From PVC group bacterium (lineage in GTDB: Bacteria; Verrucomicrobiota; Kiritimatiellia; CAIKKV01): DNA of 64,000 bases. Made by a program: the position numbers and the translations under genes. The stretch covers positions 31,914-95,913 of the forward strand of contig CAMDGM010000009.1 of assembly GCA_945898015.1 (NCBI GenBank). The letters run 5' to 3'. The stretch's first letter is position 1; each line of letters begins with the position of its first letter. Positions 61,885 to 64,000 of this stretch are shown piece by piece. The notes below the pieces were generated by a model, which was not told the DNA's origin, did not search any database, and worked only from the letters and a program-made list of their open reading frames with translations.

Positions 61885-63816
61885 TTAGCAACGGAATTCG
61901 ACAAGCAGGCAGGCGTGCGGGCTCAAATCGGCCGCCAGACGACCGTGCCGGACCGGGACAGGCTCCCCGGTCCAGAAATTCCGGGCGTCCCCGCCAGGCA
62001 GGTCCCGGCCCGTCAAGTCCAGCGAGACGCGCCGGGCCCGGTCGCTCCAGTTGACCAGCAGCACGCGCTGCCCGCCCCGAACCGACTGCACCCAGAAGCT
62101 CGGCCGGGCGCTGCGGAACAGGTCCAGCGGCACGCCGGCTCCGCCGCGCTCCGCGGCCACAGTCCGCCTCACCAGGTCCAGCCCCGCGGCGTTGAGCTTG
62201 GTCAGGTCGTCCGAAAGATTCACCGCGCCGCCCGAAATCAACACCAGGCTCAGCAGGGTGCGGGCCTCGTCCAGGGTGAGGGTTGCGAGCACGTAGGGCT
62301 CGAGCTTGGCCTCCCGCATCTCCGGCTTTACGAACACCAGACACGGGCGCAGCCGCGTGAGGTCCGGGTCGACTGACGTCTGGGGCCCCCGGCAGAGGGC
62401 GAAGTCCGGATCGTTCCCCCACAGCCGGCCCTGCGCCCACCAGCGCCCCGCGATGGAGGCGACGTTCTCCTTGACGCAGTCCCACTTGGCATGGATGTCG
62501 CCGGAGGTCCTCACCTCGTCCACGAATTCCGTGCCGGCCATGAAGTCGTAGCCGCAGCCCATGATCCGGCCGCGGCCCTTCAGCGCCTGGTGCGCCGTCT
62601 CGACCAGCATGCGGACAATCTGCCCGCGCGGCACCGCCGGATCGGCAAAGACCGGCGCCTTGAGCGTCTGCACCAGGAAATCCAGCTTGAAATAGCGGTA
62701 GCCCATGCCCGCGTAGCGGTCAAAGAGGTCGTGGATCCAGCGGCGCGTCTTCGGCACGGTCGGGTCAAGCACAAACCCGAACCGCTCCATGCAGGAAAAG
62801 GCCAGGCAGGGCAGCCCGCTGCGCCCCCGGGCCAGCATGTCCATGTCCCACTGCGCGATCCGGGCATGCGGTTCGATGACCGCGGGCGCGATCCAGAGCC
62901 CGGGCTCGAAGCCCAGGGTTGTCAGCCGCTTGGCCAGCCACTTCATGCCGTGCGGGAAGAGCGGGTTGGCGTCCCACTCGCCATAGCAGTACTGCCAGCC
63001 GTCGTCCACGATGATCCGCTTCACATGCCGGCGCAGCACGGGATCGGCGGCGATGAACTCCGCATTCTTCAGCACCGCCTCTTCAGTGATTGTCCAACGG
63101 TAGTAATCCCAGGAGTTCCAGCCGGCCACGGCGGCCAGCGTCTTCACAACCCCGCGCTCGCCCTCGGCCCAGGCCTCCATCAGGGCATGGCCGTCGGCGG
63201 CGGCATACATGGTCACCGGCTCGGCCCGCACCCGCCCGGACGTCCCCTCCTCCACCGGCGTGCCCGCCGTCAGGTCCAGAACCGCCCCGCCCTTGACGCG
63301 GCCATGCACGGCCGACGGCTGCTCCTGCCGCAGCGGATGGGCAACCTGGAGCGTGTCACCCCGCCGCGTGATCATGGTCTGCAGGAAGCTCCGGAACGCC
63401 TCCTCCCGGGCGGCCGGCAGTGGAATCGCCTCGCACCCGCCCGCCGAGCGGCCGTGAACCAGCAGATGGTCGGCCCGGAGGCTCCGCACGGCCAGCGGAA
63501 TGAGCTCCGTGACGCGCGCGCCCTTGGCCAACCGGCCTGCCATTTCAAGCCGGAGCCCCGGAACGCCCCGGGCATTGGTTGCGGCCGAAAAAACCAGCGT
63601 CCATTGCCCCGACCTCGTGGCGCCTTCCAGCCGCAGGCGGTCGCCTGTGCGCGTCCCCGCCGTCCAGGTGATGTGCTCCAGCACCCCGTCGTCCCGCTTG
63701 ACAAACGTTCCGCAGCCGGACAAGTCGAACCCGGGAAACCGGATCGCATACCGACCGCGCCTTCGGTCCACGGCCAGCGTCACCTCGCCCCACGACTCCT
63801 GAATCATTTCGTTCAT
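61885..63816 (-). CDS. GH36-type alpha-galactosidase
   Basis: Glycosidase of 643 residues from ATG 63816, with AAAGGAG five bases upstream. The N-terminal beta-sandwich is followed by a TIM barrel beginning at GWNSWDYYRWTITEEAV. The nucleophile is Asp379 in YRYFKLDFLVQ and the acid/base Asp440 in VRTSGDIHAKWD, both in clan GH-D positions. A C-terminal beta domain ends with SPHACLLVEFRC. No signal peptide, so it likely cleaves imported oligosaccharides. Raffinose-type alpha-galactosides are plausible; other GH36 activities cannot be excluded. Confidence 0.87.
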   Translation of the reverse strand: MNEMIQESWGEVTLAVDRRRGRYAIRFPGFDLSGCGTFVKRDDGVLEHITWTAGTRTGDRLRLEGATRSGQWTLVFSAATNARGVPGLRLEMAGRLAKGARVTELIPLAVRSLRADHLLVHGRSAGGCEAIPLPAAREEAFRSFLQTMITRRGDTLQVAHPLRQEQPSAVHGRVKGGAVLDLTAGTPVEEGTSGRVRAEPVTMYAAADGHALMEAWAEGERGVVKTLAAVAGWNSWDYYRWTITEEAVLKNAEFIAADPVLRRHVKRIIVDDGWQYCYGEWDANPLFPHGMKWLAKRLTTLGFEPGLWIAPAVIEPHARIAQWDMDMLARGRSGLPCLAFSCMERFGFVLDPTVPKTRRWIHDLFDRYAGMGYRYFKLDFLVQTLKAPVFADPAVPRGQIVRMLVETAHQALKGRGRIMGCGYDFMAGTEFVDEVRTSGDIHAKWDCVKENVASIAGRWWAQGRLWGNDPDFALCRGPQTSVDPDLTRLRPCLVFVKPEMREAKLEPYVLATLTLDEARTLLSLVLISGGAVNLSDDLTKLNAAGLDLVRRTVAAERGGAGVPLDLFRSARPSFWVQSVRGGQRVLLVNWSDRARRVSLDLTGRDLPGGDARNFWTGEPVPVRHGRLAADLSPHACLLVEFRC

Positions 63817-63889
63817 CCGCACTCCTTTAACCGCGTAAAGGGGTCTTTCATATCACTACTGTCCGGTTAAATTTGAGCCAATCACGCGA

Positions 63890-64000
63890 TCAGCCTTGTA
63901 GATACGCACTGTAACGAATGTCATGAGATTTTTCGATTTCAATTTGCGGCTCCTTTGGGCCAGCCTTTCCTCCAACCAAACGAGGGAAGGCGCTCATCAT
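63890..64000 (-). CDS. Possible partial ORF at the right edge, perhaps within an insertion sequence
   Basis: A minus-strand frame enters from the edge (ATGATG at 63995-64000) and ends with ...HDIRYSAYLQG at 63890. About 20 bases outside it, near 63855-63870, the sequence TACTGTCCGGTTAAATTTGA resembles the end of some IS4-like insertion sequences that I recall; this is weak. Function not assignable from 36 residues. Confidence 0.2.
   Translation of the reverse strand: MMSAFPRLVGGKAGPKEPQIEIEKSHDIRYSAYLQG

Noticed and set aside
62491..63870. 459-codon plus-strand frame opposite the GH36 gene, and similar long frames at 56302-57774, 60211-61758 and 6905-8065
   Set aside because: All mirror well-supported genes on the other strand and lack family motifs.
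1..64000. CRISPR array or prophage
   Set aside because: No regularly spaced direct repeats were seen, and apart from the integrase fragment no phage structural genes are present.

Overview
The window is a GC-rich stretch of a Gram-negative bacterial chromosome. I infer a member of the PVC superphylum, probably Kiritimatiellota or a relative in Lentisphaerota/Verrucomicrobiota. The reasons are the mix of glycan-degradation genes (GH38, GH4, GH36, DUF4838, neutral-ceramidase-like), two UroD-like methyltransferase-family paralogues, lipoproteins, a Wzm/Wzt exporter and a secreted-protein remnant with an IISHQGRL-type motif I associate with this group. This placement is an inference, not a measurement.

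Layout. 1-3653 (minus): sulfate ABC uptake genes (cysW partial, cysT, sbp), an Rrf2 regulator and a rubrerythrin. Matching palindrome-like sites lie in both the sbp and rrf2 promoters. 3829-8917 (plus): alpha-mannosidase and a GH4 glycosidase with an extra C-terminal domain. 8939-15491 (plus): thrC, gpmI, a Cys-cluster protein, rnr and an amidohydrolase. 15509-20114 (plus): two paralogous lipoproteins, the Wzm/Wzt ABC exporter, nadC and coaX, many with ATGA-type overlaps. 20156-25053 (plus): a 959-residue PHP-Cache-PAS-DUF294 fusion followed by a small two-helix membrane protein and an ActP-like sodium/solute symporter. 25118-32525 (plus): a secreted SGNH-like protein, manC, ruvX, truA, rpe, lepA, lepB.

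32732-39988 is a minus-strand block. An FMN riboswitch with an intrinsic terminator heads the translationally coupled series ribBA-ribH-nusB-ftsY-ribD-ribE. A coiled-coil zinc-ribbon gene, the RNase P RNA (rnpB) and a PDZ protein whose start lies inside rnpB follow. Divergent from the riboswitch, 40078-44006 (plus) is an arabinose-type pathway made of a FucI-like isomerase, a ribulokinase and an AraD epimerase. 44052-48741 (minus) is nadA-uvrB-fmdB-like-rsgA.

48854-64000 looks more accessory. It begins with tRNA-Arg(ACG) and a truncated integrase start, then a UroD-like gene, a broken secreted-protein gene, an MFS transporter, a VOC protein, a DUF4143 ATPase, a GreA-like factor and a PsbP-like membrane protein. 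A minus-strand run follows: DUF4838 glycosidase-like, TIM-barrel isomerase, neutral-ceramidase-like hydrolase, UroD-like protein and GH36 alpha-galactosidase, with dispersed hairpin repeats between genes. The right edge may touch an insertion sequence.

The most interesting points are the PHP-Cache-PAS-DUF294 sensor next to a symporter, the essential genes ftsY and nusB placed under an FMN-terminated leader, and the overlap of a protein start with the RNase P RNA.
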